Assembly: GCA_001672075.1 (NCBI GenBank)
Contig: LJOT01000016.1
Location: 1 to 32,367, forward strand
Origin: Anabaena sp. CRKS33
GTDB lineage: Bacteria > Cyanobacteriota > Cyanobacteriia > Cyanobacteriales > Nostocaceae
DNA: 32,367 nucleotides
Direction of reading: 5' to 3'
Shown here: positions 23,825 through 32,211 of the stretch, piece after piece
Layout of the letters: the number at the start of each line of letters is the position of its first letter
How positions within the stretch are numbered: position 1 is the stretch's first letter
Position numbers and translations under genes: made by a program
Notes under the pieces: model-generated
What the model saw: only the letters and a program-made list of their open reading frames with translations
Database searches by the model: none
What the model was told of the DNA's origin: nothing

Positions 23825-24565
23825 ATGACAGAAACAAAACCGATAATAATTGCCGAAAATGTCCATAAATGGTATGGTAAATTTCATGTTCTCCAAGGTA
23901 TAAGTTTAAGTGTAGAAAGAGGAGAAGTAGTGGTTTTAATGGGACCTTCTGGTTCAGGAAAATCAACTTTTATTCGTACATTTAACGCTTTAGAAGCATA
24001 TCAAGAAGGAGTTATTACTATTGACGGAATTATCCTCAGTCATGATTTAAGAAACATTGAAACAATTCGTCGAGAAGTGGGAATGGTATTTCAGCAATTT
24101 AACTTATTCCCTCATTTAACAGTTTTACAAAATATCACTTTAGCGCCAATATATGTCCGCAAAATATCCAAAGTAAAAGCGGAAGAATTAGCAATGCAAT
24201 TATTAGAAAGAGTGGGAATTTTAGCACAAGCACAAAAATATCCCGGACAATTATCTGGTGGACAACAACAGCGAGTAGCTATAGCGCGTGCATTAGCAAT
24301 GCAACCCAAAATCATGCTATTTGATGAACCGACATCAGCATTAGATCCAGAAATGGTGAGAGAAGTTTTAGATGTCATGCAAAATCTCGCTAGTGAGGGA
24401 ATGACAATGGTAGTTGTTACCCATGAAGTGGGATTTGCGCGGGAAGTTGCTGATAGAGTGGTGCTAATGGATAGCGGTTTATTAGTTGAATCTTCTACCC
24501 CCGACACTTTTTTTACTAATCCCAAAGAAGAGAGAACTAAGAAATTTTTATCACAAATTCTCTAA
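23825..24565 (+). CDS. bgtA: Amino-acid ABC transporter ATP-binding protein (BgtA-like)
   Basis: This 246-residue ATPase has Walker A GPSGSGKS (40-47), a Q-loop [11 protein letters not shown], signature LSGGQQQR (143-150), Walker B LFDEP with Asp167 and Glu168, and H-loop VVTHEVGFA. It is of the GlnQ/HisP polar amino-acid type. In Anabaena the corresponding protein BgtA energises both the N-II importer and the basic amino-acid importer with BgtB; whether it is shared here cannot be told from the window. It is the last gene of the operon, 93 bp after natH, with AAGAG upstream of the ATG. A hairpin repeat at 24589-24613 follows and may end the transcript. Confidence 0.95.
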   Translation: MTETKPIIIAENVHKWYGKFHVLQGISLSVERGEVVVLMGPSGSGKSTFIRTFNALEAYQEGVITIDGIILSHDLRNIETIRREVGMVFQQFNLFPHLTVLQNITLAPIYVRKISKVKAEELAMQLLERVGILAQAQKYPGQLSGGQQQRVAIARALAMQPKIMLFDEPTSALDPEMVREVLDVMQNLASEGMTMVVVTHEVGFAREVADRVVLMDSGLLVESSTPDTFFTNPKEERTKKFLSQIL

Positions 24566-24588
24566 ATTATCTCTAAATTAATGAATGT

Positions 24589-24613
24589 GTTGGGTTTTGT
24601 TCCTCAACCCAAC
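24589..24613. terminator. Repeat-derived hairpin between convergent bgtA and WD40 genes
   Basis: GTTGGGTT (24589-24596) pairs with AACCCAAC (24606-24613), 8 bp with a 9-nt loop. It lies 23 bp after bgtA and 33 bp after the convergent WD40 gene, so it could terminate both. It belongs to the same repeat family as 13861-13897 and 32212-32282. Confidence 0.55.
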
Positions 24614-24646
24614 CTACAATTTCAGGGTTAAATTTTTTTAATTCCC

Positions 24647-25681
24647 CTAAGAATTTGACAAAATTATTAATTCTCCTTCTTCACCACCTGCGGCTAATAA
24701 TTGTCCTTGGGAATGCCAAGATAGAGTAGAAAAACCTGCTTCTGTATCGCTAAAAATCTGTGATACTTCCCTATTTTCATCCCATAAACATAACCAACCG
24801 TCAGCACCAGCGGAAGCGAGAATCAAGCTTTGGGGTGCAAAAGATATTGCTTGAATAATATCTACATGATTGGTTAATACTTGCGCTTCCCAACCCACAG
24901 ATTCATCTATGGACTTCTCCCATAATACTATGCCTTCAACGCTGGAAGCAGCCAAAATTGGCGCACCTGTAGGGGTTTTGAGGTCTGACCAAGCTAGTTG
25001 ACGAATTTTCCCCGGAAAGCCTCGCATTAACCAAGGATCAGGATTTTCCCATTGTAAAACGGTGAGAGTTCGATCCATATTTCCAGAGGCTAAATATTCA
25101 CCATTACCTGACCAAATTGTTGTTATACTAACGGTAGGCATGGAAAGGATAAATGGTTCTGCATTCCAATCTTCAGTAGACCAAATTTTTACACCTTTAT
25201 AACCATTAATAGCCAAATATTTGCCATCTTTACGCCAGTCAATTCCTAAAATAGAGGAATCATTAAAGTTAAGAGTGACAACGACTTCTAATGTGTCTGC
25301 ATCCCAAATTTGTACATCACGTCCTAAACTAAAAGCTAGTTGATTATTAGTATCACTCCATGCTAATTGATCAACCCAAACAGGTGCATTTTCTAAAGTT
25401 GTAATTAATTGATTTTCGCACCAAATTTTCACTTTTCCATCTTGTCCACCAATGGCTAAATATTTACCATCATGGGAAAATGCTAGACAATTTACTGCTT
25501 GATTTGTAGCTGTTTGTAAGGTGATTAATTTGCCATTTTTCCATAAAACAATTTCACCAGCAGCGGAACTAGCAGCCAGTATTTCTCCTTGAGAAGACCA
25601 AGCTAAAGCAGTGACATAATCTGCAAGTTTTGTGGAATAATGTTTAGTAAATTCTGGAGATTTGCTGGTTATTAGGTTCAT
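24647..25681 (-). CDS. WD40-repeat protein
   Basis: This 344-residue protein is built of seven or eight WD-type repeats, each ending in a variant of DGxxxxW: GEIVLWKNGK, DGKVKIWCEN, RDVQIWDADT, KGVKIWSTED, DRTLTVLQWE, EGIVLWEKS, DGWLCLWDEN, and EGELIILS at the end. It should fold into a beta-propeller and act as a protein-binding platform. No signal peptide or membrane helix is visible. It is the last gene of the minus-strand series sufE, alpha/beta-hydrolase, COG0523 GTPase, WD40. The 154-bp gap before it contains a 12-bp hairpin (25757-25803). An assisting role in metal handling, suggested by its place beside the COG0523 gene, is inference. Confidence 0.88.
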   Translation of the reverse strand: MNLITSKSPEFTKHYSTKLADYVTALAWSSQGEILAASSAAGEIVLWKNGKLITLQTATNQAVNCLAFSHDGKYLAIGGQDGKVKIWCENQLITTLENAPVWVDQLAWSDTNNQLAFSLGRDVQIWDADTLEVVVTLNFNDSSILGIDWRKDGKYLAINGYKGVKIWSTEDWNAEPFILSMPTVSITTIWSGNGEYLASGNMDRTLTVLQWENPDPWLMRGFPGKIRQLAWSDLKTPTGAPILAASSVEGIVLWEKSIDESVGWEAQVLTNHVDIIQAISFAPQSLILASAGADGWLCLWDENREVSQIFSDTEAGFSTLSWHSQGQLLAAGGEEGELIILSNS

Positions 25682-25756
25682 ATTTGTTATCTTTTATTGA
25701 TCAGAAAGATTAAGCAACTAGAAGTCGCTACTACAAAATTACTACACAATTAAAGT

Positions 25757-25803
25757 CTACCTGCGTGGACTAAGTTTACTAGATTTTTAACCCACGCAGG
25801 TAG
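25757..25803. repeat. 12-bp inverted repeat between the COG0523 and WD40 genes
   Basis: CTACCTGCGTGG (25757-25768) pairs with CCACGCAGGTAG (25792-25803) around a 23-nt loop. It is a perfect stem of cyanobacterial interspersed-repeat type. It sits inside the apparent operon and could reduce read-through into the WD40 gene. Confidence 0.7.
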
Positions 25804-25835
25804 GTTTTGTCTGTGTAGCTGTGAATTTTATTTAC

Positions 25836-26807
25836 CTAACTTATACAGGCAAAGAAATCTTTTTTTAACTGCGCTTCATCTAAATTTCTGCCAATAAATA
25901 CAAGTTCATTTTTACGAGGTTCATTTGCTTTCCAAGGTCTATCTGCTTTACCTTCAAATATCATGTGTACTCCCTGAAAAACAAAGCGGTTATCTTCATT
26001 TTCAATATTCAAAATTCCCTTCATTCTGAAAATGTCTGTTCCTTGGGTTCTGAGTAATTCTGACAACCAATTATTTAATTTTTCACCATTAATAGTCCCT
26101 GGTGATACTATAGCAACTGAATAAACAGTTTCATCATGAACATGAGCATCTTCTCCTAAGAAATTAGGATCAATTTCTAAAGCATGATCTAAATCAAATG
26201 CTTTTACTCCTAATAAAGCTGACATTGCTAATTGGGAATTATGGGTACGGTAAATTTTTGCCACTGCATTCATTGACCGAATCCGGGTTTCTAATTCATC
26301 TAAAACTTCTGCTGTAACTAAATCGGTTTTATTCAATAAAATCACATCAGCAAAAGCAATTTGTTCCTGGGCTTCGTCTGCTTCCCAATGTTGCCAAATA
26401 TGCTTAGAATCAACAACTGTAACCACTGCATCTAATGACAATTGACTTTGCAAATCTTCGTCCACAAAAAAGGTTTGAATTACAGGTGCAGGATCAGCTA
26501 ATCCGGTGGTTTCAATTACTAAATGATCAAACTTATCTCTGCGTTTCATCAAGTTGCCAATAATGCGAATTAAATCACCTCTGACTGTACAACAAATACA
26601 GCCATTATTCATTTCAAATATTTCTTCATCCGCATCAATTACCAATTGATTATCAATACCTACTTCTCCAAATTCGTTAACAATGACGGCGACTTTTTTA
26701 CCATGTTCGTAAGTGAGAATATGGTTTAATAAGGTGGTTTTACCAGCACCTAAATAGCCAGTTAAAACGGTTACTGGTATTGAATTGAATGTTTCTGAAT
26801 TCATCAT
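25836..26807 (-). CDS. COG0523 (CobW-like) G3E-family GTPase, putative metallochaperone
   Basis: A 323-residue P-loop GTPase with Walker A GYLGAGKT (17-24), the metal-binding CxCC motif read as CICC (70-73) within NNGCICCTVRGDL, an ETTGLADP switch and base-recognition motif NKTD. A C-terminal CobW-type domain (about 225-320) ends in the usual NELVFIGRNLD segment. A short HVHDE segment sits in place of the longer His-rich loop of some members. The family inserts or delivers metal ions (Zn, Co, others); the metal here is not fixed by sequence. Some COG0523 genes in Anabaena are under Zur control. It lies 28 bp after the alpha/beta-hydrolase gene, so cotranscription is likely. Confidence 0.94.
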   Translation of the reverse strand: MMNSETFNSIPVTVLTGYLGAGKTTLLNHILTYEHGKKVAVIVNEFGEVGIDNQLVIDADEEIFEMNNGCICCTVRGDLIRIIGNLMKRRDKFDHLVIETTGLADPAPVIQTFFVDEDLQSQLSLDAVVTVVDSKHIWQHWEADEAQEQIAFADVILLNKTDLVTAEVLDELETRIRSMNAVAKIYRTHNSQLAMSALLGVKAFDLDHALEIDPNFLGEDAHVHDETVYSVAIVSPGTINGEKLNNWLSELLRTQGTDIFRMKGILNIENEDNRFVFQGVHMIFEGKADRPWKANEPRKNELVFIGRNLDEAQLKKDFFACIS

Positions 26808-26835
26808 AATGTCAAAGCAACTTTGATAATCTTGC

Positions 26836-27744
26836 CTATGATAACCGATTTAAAAATGGTAGTATAAACTGAAAAACCTCTCCTGGAAATTCTTCATGAA
26901 GTCCTAAAGAACCCGGAACTACCACACTCTCTACTTTTGGTAAAGCTGCTAATGCGTCCATTTCCTGACGTGATTTTGTCGGACTAGATGCGCCAATAAT
27001 CGCCATAATGGGTACAGACAAAGATTGAGCTAGAGAAAGAAATTCTGATTGAGTGTAAAAGGTGTCAATATTACCTGTGACAAAAGCCGCTGAAGCAAAT
27101 CTCCCTCCTGTTTTTTGGGTAGTTTGCCATTTATTGGCGATAAAATCGGGTGTAAGTTTGTCAGCATTACTAAAAACGTGACGAGTATACATCCATTTTA
27201 AAAAAGATCGTGCTGTATTGAGCTTATACAGGAGTTGACCAATAATGGGAAGTCTGATAATTCCCCGTACCATAGCCGCTATTTCCTGACTTGCACCCAT
27301 TGTTGGTAAAGGTCCACGCCAAGTTGGAGCTATTAATACAATTTTGTTAAGTATTTGCGGTTCTTTAAACCCTAGTTCGAGAATATAACCAGCAGCATGA
27401 CCGGCACCAATCACGGAAACTGTCGTATTAAATACAGATTTGACAAAATCCGCCAAAAATTGCTGATATATGACTGGTCTGTAATCTAAACCAAGTCGAG
27501 AAGAGTCACCAAACCCAGGCCAGTCTATGACTGTGACTTGAAAATGGGGTGCGAGTAATCTCGCTAATTCTGCCATTTCTCCCCTGGTAGAAACGCTGCT
27601 AAAGGCTGGTAATAGTAAAAGAGGTGAACCTTGGCCAATGGTTTCATATACTATTCGTAATTCCTGATTTTCCCATGGCCAAGGATATTCCTGTACTTTA
27701 CCACCAAATGCAGCGGCGGGATTTGTTAATAAATTAGTAGACAT
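26836..27744 (-). CDS. Alpha/beta-hydrolase-fold protein lacking the serine nucleophile
   Basis: This 302-residue protein has the alpha/beta-hydrolase layout: strand and oxyanion loop PLLLLPAFSSVSTRGE, a VTVIDWPGFGDSS motif, a nucleophile elbow, a cap region (about 150-215) and a C-terminal histidine loop GLHEEF (His283). The elbow, normally GxSxG, reads GHAAG (115-119), so the nucleophile position is Ala117. A classical hydrolase mechanism is therefore not possible, and it may be a binding or scaffold protein or use another chemistry. Length and fold are otherwise complete, with no frameshift. It lies between the sufE-like gene (45-bp gap) and the COG0523 GTPase (28-bp gap) on the same strand. 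Substrate unknown. Confidence 0.88.
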   Translation of the reverse strand: MSTNLLTNPAAAFGGKVQEYPWPWENQELRIVYETIGQGSPLLLLPAFSSVSTRGEMAELARLLAPHFQVTVIDWPGFGDSSRLGLDYRPVIYQQFLADFVKSVFNTTVSVIGAGHAAGYILELGFKEPQILNKIVLIAPTWRGPLPTMGASQEIAAMVRGIIRLPIIGQLLYKLNTARSFLKWMYTRHVFSNADKLTPDFIANKWQTTQKTGGRFASAAFVTGNIDTFYTQSEFLSLAQSLSVPIMAIIGASSPTKSRQEMDALAALPKVESVVVPGSLGLHEEFPGEVFQFILPFLNRLS

Positions 27745-27789
27745 CTGATTAAGTTCATAATTAGAAAGAATTTACTTATTTCCTCATCT

Positions 27790-28224
27790 CTAACTTTCTA
27801 ACTTACATTCTAAAGCTTTTTTTTGCATAGTTTTAAAAATGTTGTAAAAGCCATTAGCGCGAGAAGGCGTTAAGCTAACATTTAAGCCAGTTTCTTGAAT
27901 AAAATCGGGAGTAAGTTCGACTATTTCTGTAGGTGTTGATCCATTTAATCCTTCTATTAATACTGCTAATAATCCCTTGGTTAATTGAGAATCAGAATCA
28001 CCCTGAAATATTACTTTATCATCTGCTAAGGATGCAGTCACATATACTTGAGAAACACAACCGGGAACTTTGTTTTCTGGGAGTTTATCAATTTCGGGAA
28101 ACTCTTGCAGTTTTTGAGCGTACCATATTAACTGTTCATAGCGTCTTTTGGGTTCTGTAGCTCTTTGAAAGCGTTCGACAATTTTCTTTAGCGCAGGTGG
28201 TAAGGAATTAATAGTTGAGGACAT
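27790..28224 (-). CDS. sufE: SufE-family cysteine desulfurase activator
   Basis: This 144-residue protein carries the SufE signature: helix YEQLIWYAQKL, then LPENKVPGCVSQV with the sulfur-accepting Cys56, and the conserved SDSQLTKGLLAVLI segment. SufE takes persulfide sulfur from the desulfurase SufS and passes it to the SufBCD scaffold for Fe-S cluster assembly. The suf operon itself is not in the window. A longer reading frame starts at TTG 28230; I use ATG 28224-28222, which gives the normal N-terminus. It is the first gene of the four-gene minus-strand series. A perfect palindrome at 28279-28294 lies 55 bp upstream. No Shine-Dalgarno is apparent. Confidence 0.95.
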   Translation of the reverse strand: MSSTINSLPPALKKIVERFQRATEPKRRYEQLIWYAQKLQEFPEIDKLPENKVPGCVSQVYVTASLADDKVIFQGDSDSQLTKGLLAVLIEGLNGSTPTEIVELTPDFIQETGLNVSLTPSRANGFYNIFKTMQKKALECKLES

Positions 28225-28278
28225 GATCAATTTCAGGAAGTAATTACTTTTATCTTACCAATTATCAGCCATTCCAGA

Positions 28279-28294
28279 TATCATAAGTATGATA
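28279..28294. promoter_or_regulatory. Perfect palindrome upstream of sufE (candidate operator)
   Basis: TATCATA-AG-TATGATA, with 7-bp arms and a 2-bp centre, is 55-70 bp before the sufE ATG and about 156 bp before psaK. In the sufE direction it contains a TATGAT that could serve as the -10. AT-rich, ATCATA-type symmetry recalls Fur-family sites, but it does not match the Zur consensus of Anabaena (TGATAATNATTATCA) or a standard Fur box. It could regulate either divergent gene. Confidence 0.45.
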
Positions 28295-28450
28295 AAACAC
28301 TAAAATCGGCTATTCAAGACAATGATTGTTTCTATTGTGAATTGCAAACAAATATTAAATTTTGCTACAAAGTAAGCAATGATATAGATTTTTATTACTG
28401 AATATTTAGATGATATTGTTAAGTATCCCCAAATATCAGGAGTAAATTAG

Positions 28451-28711
28451 ATGTTAACTTCAAGCTTGCTGGCTACAGCTACAACAACGTTAGAATGGAG
28501 TCCTAATATTGGCATTATTATGATTGTAGCCAATATTTTTGCGATCGCTGTCGGCAAATTTACTATTCAGCAGCCTAACGCTAAACCAGAATTACCAGCA
28601 CCTCAATTTTTCGGTGGTTTTGGTTTACCCGCTGTACTAGCAACTGCTTCTTTTGGACATATCTTGGGAGCAGGTATTATTTTAGGACTACATTACATTG
28701 GCAAGATCTAA
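28451..28711 (+). CDS. psaK: Photosystem I reaction-centre subunit PsaK
   Basis: An 86-residue thylakoid membrane protein with two hydrophobic helices: about 18-36 (IGIIMIVANIFAIAVGKF) and about 58-82 (LPAVLATASFGHILGAGIIL). They are joined by a polar loop with IQQPNAKPELPAPQFFGG. PsaK sits at the periphery of photosystem I, near PsaA, and takes part in energy transfer from antenna complexes. Length and sequence are those of the cyanobacterial subunit. Its N-terminal MLTSSLLATATTT region resembles the short leader found in this family. AGGAG lies near the start (CAGGAGTAAATTAG before the ATG). It is transcribed alone, with a terminator-like hairpin just downstream. Confidence 0.97.
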   Translation: MLTSSLLATATTTLEWSPNIGIIMIVANIFAIAVGKFTIQQPNAKPELPAPQFFGGFGLPAVLATASFGHILGAGIILGLHYIGKI

Positions 28712-28730
28712 ATTTTTGTAACTGGAAATT

Positions 28731-28763
28731 AGAGGAAGGAAAATATATTCCTTCTCTCTTTTT
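28731..28763 (+). terminator. Rho-independent terminator after psaK
   Basis: AAGGAA (28736-28741) pairs with TTCCTT (28748-28753), extended outward through AGAG and CTCT with one bulge, around the loop AATATA. TTTTT follows at 28759-28763. It is 20 bp after the psaK stop codon. Confidence 0.65.
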
Positions 28764-28903
28764 CTCATAATAATAAAAATCAAATAGGAGCGTGTTGCAT
28801 AATGGTGGTATTATGTTTCCCACAAAGTCGCAAAGTTTGAGATTCTAAATCTTGGTTTTTTCTACTTTAGTTCAGTCACACCCAAATATTTAGTCAAGAA
28901 CTT

Positions 28904-29398
28904 ATGAGTACATTATCAAAAATACAAAAATTACGATCTCAATTAATTACACCAGAGAATTTTCAACCCTATGGACAGGTAATATATGTAAGTAAAGATG
29001 GTAAAAATTTTGATCAAGAAGATGCACAATTAAATTTACAAAATGGTATTCCCCGTTTCTATATTATGCGGTTACAGGAAAAAGGTAGACAATTTCACCA
29101 CATTACTCGTCATGTTAAATGTACTCAATGTTTGGGATCTTTAGATAGTAAAGATTGGTTCATGGTAGTTTGTCCACCTAATAATAATATAAATGAACCT
29201 GAATTATCAAAAATTGCGGCTTTTCAGATTCCCGGAAATTGTTTTATTAAATTAGATGTGGGAACTTGGCACGCAGGACCATATTTTGATCATGAGTTTG
29301 TGGATTTTTATAATTTAGAATTAAGTGATACAAATGTGGTAGATCATTTTACTCATAATTATCTCAAAAGTCATAATTTGTCCTTTGAGATAATTTAA
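28904..29398 (+). CDS. Ureidoglycolate lyase family protein (AllA-like)
   Basis: This 164-residue cupin-like enzyme has the family markers: TPENFQPYGQVI near the N-terminus, FHHITRHVKCTQ and the C-terminal LDVGTWHAGPYF motif with the His of TWHAG. Ureidoglycolate lyase splits ureidoglycolate to glyoxylate and urea in the last step of allantoin (purine) breakdown. No other purine-degradation gene is in the window, so the pathway context is missing; some members of this family are annotated only by fold. It is preceded by a 192-bp gap after psaK and ends 8 bp before the convergent Nudix gene. The start ATG has no clear Shine-Dalgarno. Confidence 0.87.
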   Translation: MSTLSKIQKLRSQLITPENFQPYGQVIYVSKDGKNFDQEDAQLNLQNGIPRFYIMRLQEKGRQFHHITRHVKCTQCLGSLDSKDWFMVVCPPNNNINEPELSKIAAFQIPGNCFIKLDVGTWHAGPYFDHEFVDFYNLELSDTNVVDHFTHNYLKSHNLSFEII

Positions 29399-29406
29399 AC
29401 ACTCTT

Positions 29407-29823
29407 CTATTGGTTGATTATTAATGAAGTCTGAATAATTCTTTTGAGTGAATTTTCCTTCACTAATTCAGCAGCTTGGTTAACTTCTAACCATTTTCTT
29501 TCCCTTGCAGTGGCTTCTGGCCAATCTTCTAATACTTCTTCTACAGGTAATAAAAATAAATTTACTCGATAGATATTCCCCCGTTTTCGATATTGATAAT
29601 TACCCAATTTTTCCGTTGTGACTCTACCTAAAACTCCCGCTTCTTCCCATGCTTCCTTTGCTGCTGACTCATGAGGACTCATACCTTTACAAAGTCCCCC
29701 TTTAGGAATCACCCACCCTTGACGTTTACGAGTTGTAATTAATAAAATTTCTAGTTTTCCCTCTATTATTCTATAGGGAATAACTCCAGATTGTTGTAAA
29801 ACTTTACTGGTTTTCTGAGCCAT
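29407..29823 (-). CDS. Nudix hydrolase with altered Nudix box
   Basis: This 138-residue protein has the Nudix fold of the diphosphoinositol/dinucleoside polyphosphate type: VIPYRIIEGKLEILLIT, then WVIPKGG and the Nudix box. The box normally reads Gx5Ex7REUxEExGU. Here it starts at Gly42 with Met48 in place of the first Glu and Lys56 in place of Arg; the catalytic E57, E60 and E61 in the KEAWEEAGV helix are present. Because the main Mg ligands are kept it may still be active. I recall close cyanobacterial relatives with the same KGM pattern, so this is probably a lineage feature, not damage. Substrate unknown. It converges on the ureidoglycolate lyase gene with an 8-bp gap. Confidence 0.9.
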   Translation of the reverse strand: MAQKTSKVLQQSGVIPYRIIEGKLEILLITTRKRQGWVIPKGGLCKGMSPHESAAKEAWEEAGVLGRVTTEKLGNYQYRKRGNIYRVNLFLLPVEEVLEDWPEATARERKWLEVNQAAELVKENSLKRIIQTSLIINQ

Positions 29824-29984
29824 GGTGGTAGATTCCTTTTCAACTACTATTTTCGGTTTTCTGCGGATATTTGATGTTGATTTAATCCTAAAATAATCTT
29901 CAGGATAATTAACCTAATTTTGGGCAATCTTTACTAGAGATTCATCAATCTTTCACAAAAATCCGGGAAAATATCTGGTAATAC

Positions 29985-30004
29985 CCTAATTAATCCTAAT
30001 TAAT
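29985..30004. repeat. 10-bp tandem duplication upstream of ccdA
   Basis: CCTAATTAAT occurs twice in tandem (29985-29994 and 29995-30004) in the divergent region between the Nudix gene and ccdA, 81 bp before ccdA. It may be a slippage product or a regulator site; I cannot choose. Confidence 0.6.
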
Positions 30005-30084
30005 ATTTACTTGTTTTCATCACTTGATCACCCAAAATATGTTAAAATTCAACCAGAGTAAGCATTTTTTACTTAAACATACTC

Positions 30085-30822
30085 ATGTTAGAAATTCTAG
30101 AAACCCGAATTTACCAACTGGAACAATTTGCTAATACCCTGGTTGCTAACCAACTTACCCACTTAAGTATTGTGAGTATTGGCATTATTTTTGCTGCGGG
30201 CTTACTTACCAGTCTCACACCCTGTATGCTGTCTATGTTGCCCATTACTATTGGCTATATTGGTGGTTATGAAGCTAAAACCCGCTTGCAAGCAGCAGTT
30301 CAATCAACTTGGTTTGCGTTAGGATTAGCAACTACACTGGCAGGAATGGGCATTATAGCAGGTTTAATAGGTAAAGTCTACGGTCAAATAGGAATTGGTT
30401 TACCAATTATTGTCAGCATTATTGCTATTATTATGGGGTTAAACTTATTAGAAGCATTACCCATACAATTTCCTTCTTTCAATGAAACTTGGATTTCTGA
30501 AGATTTGCCACCCGGAGTGCGTTCCTACTCTATTGGTTTAACATTTGGGTTGGTTGCTTCCCCCTGTAGCACACCAGTTTTAGCGAGTTTATTGGGTTGG
30601 GTTGCTAATAGCCAAGATTTAGTTTTAGGTGCGGTTTTACTACTTGCTTACACAGCCGGATATGTAGCTCCATTAATTTTAGCAGGTACGTTTACTGCTA
30701 CTATTAAAAAACTATTAGAATTGCGCCGTTGGTCTGGCTGGATAAATCCTATTAGCGGGGCATTATTAGTAGGTTTTGGTGTTTTTTCCTTAGTTTCTCG
30801 TATTCCTATTAGTAGTTTCTAA
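30085..30822 (+). CDS. ccdA: Cytochrome c biogenesis protein CcdA
   Basis: This 245-residue membrane protein has about six helices and the CcdA cysteine pair: Cys47 in LTPCMLSM and Cys161 in ASPCSTPV. It carries reducing equivalents from the cytoplasmic (stromal) side across the thylakoid or plasma membrane to keep apocytochrome c heme-binding cysteines reduced. This is the System II (Ccs) pathway used by cyanobacteria and chloroplasts. The next gene, ccs1, begins 3 bp after its stop, confirming the pathway and an operon. Length is normal. The start ATG 30085 gives a soluble N-terminal helix of about 25 residues before the first membrane segment. Confidence 0.96.
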   Translation: MLEILETRIYQLEQFANTLVANQLTHLSIVSIGIIFAAGLLTSLTPCMLSMLPITIGYIGGYEAKTRLQAAVQSTWFALGLATTLAGMGIIAGLIGKVYGQIGIGLPIIVSIIAIIMGLNLLEALPIQFPSFNETWISEDLPPGVRSYSIGLTFGLVASPCSTPVLASLLGWVANSQDLVLGAVLLLAYTAGYVAPLILAGTFTATIKKLLELRRWSGWINPISGALLVGFGVFSLVSRIPISSF

Positions 30823-30825
30823 ATA

Positions 30826-32205
30826 ATGACTTTAGATCAAACAACATCCACAGAATTAATTTGGTGGTTAATACCTGGGAAATTTATGCGGCGAAAAATT
30901 TTACCCATATTAACTGATTTACGTTTGGCAATTATCCTCTTATTAGTAATTGCTTTATTTAGTGTGAGCGGTACTGTAATTGAACAAGGACAATTACCTG
31001 CATTTTACCAATCTAACTATCCAGAACATCCTGCTTTATTTGGGTTTCTTACCTGGAAGGTTATTCAAGTAGTTGGGTTAGATCATGTATATAGAACTTG
31101 GTGGTTTTTGAGTTTATTAGTTCTATTTGGAACGAGTTTAACAGCTTGTACCTTTACTCGTCAATTACCAGCCCTGAAAGCTGCTCAAAAATGGAAATAT
31201 TACCAAGAACCTCGCCAGTTTCAAAAATTAGCTTTGAGTGCTGAATTAGAGGGTGTTTCCCTACAGTCAATTACGCCAATTTTGCAGCAAAAAAGTTATC
31301 GGATTTTTCAAGAGAAAGATGATATTCTTTATGCCCGCAAAGGTATAATTGGTCGCATTGGTCCGATCATTGTTCACATTGGTATTGTCGCCATTTTATT
31401 AGGCGGAATTTGTGGATCAATGACGGGATTTATGGCTCAAGAAATGATTTCTAGTGGGGATACATTCCAGGTAAAAAATATTGTTGATGCTGGTGCTTGG
31501 TCTTCTCAAGATGTGTTAAAAGATTGGTCAGTGCGTGTCAATCGCTTTTGGATTGATTATACACCAACGGGAGGAATTGACCAATTTTATTCAGATATGT
31601 CTGTGCTGAATAATCAGGGTGAAGAAGTTAATCATGAGAAGATCTATGTTAACAAACCTTTGCGTTATCATGGTGTAGTTTTCTATCAAACAGATTGGGG
31701 AATTTCCAGCGTTCAGGTAAGATTAAATAAAAGTCCAATTTTCCAATTACCAATGGCACAATTAGACACCAAAGGTAAAGGTAGAATTTGGGGAACTTGG
31801 ATACCAACAAAACCTGATTTAAGTGAAGGTGTTTCTCTATTAGCCAAAGATCTACAAGGAATGGTATTAATTTATGATGCTCAAGGTAAATTAATTAATA
31901 CTGTGCGTGCAGGAATGTCTATCCCTGTAAATGGAGTCAATTTAAAAATTATTGATGTCATTGGTAGTACAGGTTTACAAATTAAATTTGATCCTGGTAT
32001 TCCCATTGTTTATACTGGCTTTGCTTTATTAATGTTGGGTGTGGTCATGAGTTATTTTTCCCATTCCCAAATTTGGGCTTTACAAACAGGTGAAACTTTA
32101 TATATTGGGGGTAAAACTAACCGCGCTCAAGTTGCATTTGAGCAAGAAGTTTTGACAATTTTAGATCAACTTAGTTCTGTCAGCAAAACAGAAAAAGGTG
32201 AATAA
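30826..32205 (+). CDS. ccs1: Cytochrome c biogenesis protein Ccs1 (ResB/CcsB family)
   Basis: This 459-residue protein is the Ccs1/ResB component of the System II cytochrome c synthase, which with CcsA attaches heme to apocytochromes on the lumen side. It has membrane segments near 28-46 ([20 protein letters not shown]), near 87-105 and near 180-200 ([15 protein letters not shown], with the conserved His), then a large lumenal domain (about 205-390) and a final helix (about 392-410, [18 protein letters not shown]). It is separated from ccdA by 3 bp, and both are needed in the same pathway. The ccsA gene is not in the window. The gene is also called ccsB in some cyanobacteria. It appears intact and is followed by a repeat-derived hairpin. 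Confidence 0.95.
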   Translation: MTLDQTTSTELIWWLIPGKFMRRKILPILTDLRLAIILLLVIALFSVSGTVIEQGQLPAFYQSNYPEHPALFGFLTWKVIQVVGLDHVYRTWWFLSLLVLFGTSLTACTFTRQLPALKAAQKWKYYQEPRQFQKLALSAELEGVSLQSITPILQQKSYRIFQEKDDILYARKGIIGRIGPIIVHIGIVAILLGGICGSMTGFMAQEMISSGDTFQVKNIVDAGAWSSQDVLKDWSVRVNRFWIDYTPTGGIDQFYSDMSVLNNQGEEVNHEKIYVNKPLRYHGVVFYQTDWGISSVQVRLNKSPIFQLPMAQLDTKGKGRIWGTWIPTKPDLSEGVSLLAKDLQGMVLIYDAQGKLINTVRAGMSIPVNGVNLKIIDVIGSTGLQIKFDPGIPIVYTGFALLMLGVVMSYFSHSQIWALQTGETLYIGGKTNRAQVAFEQEVLTILDQLSSVSKTEKGE

Positions 32206-32211
32206 TTTTGT

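Noticed and set aside
24112-24525. 137-residue minus-strand open frame opposite bgtA
   Set aside because: Lies wholly over the ATPase core motifs of bgtA; typical antisense shadow with Cys/Ser-rich composition.
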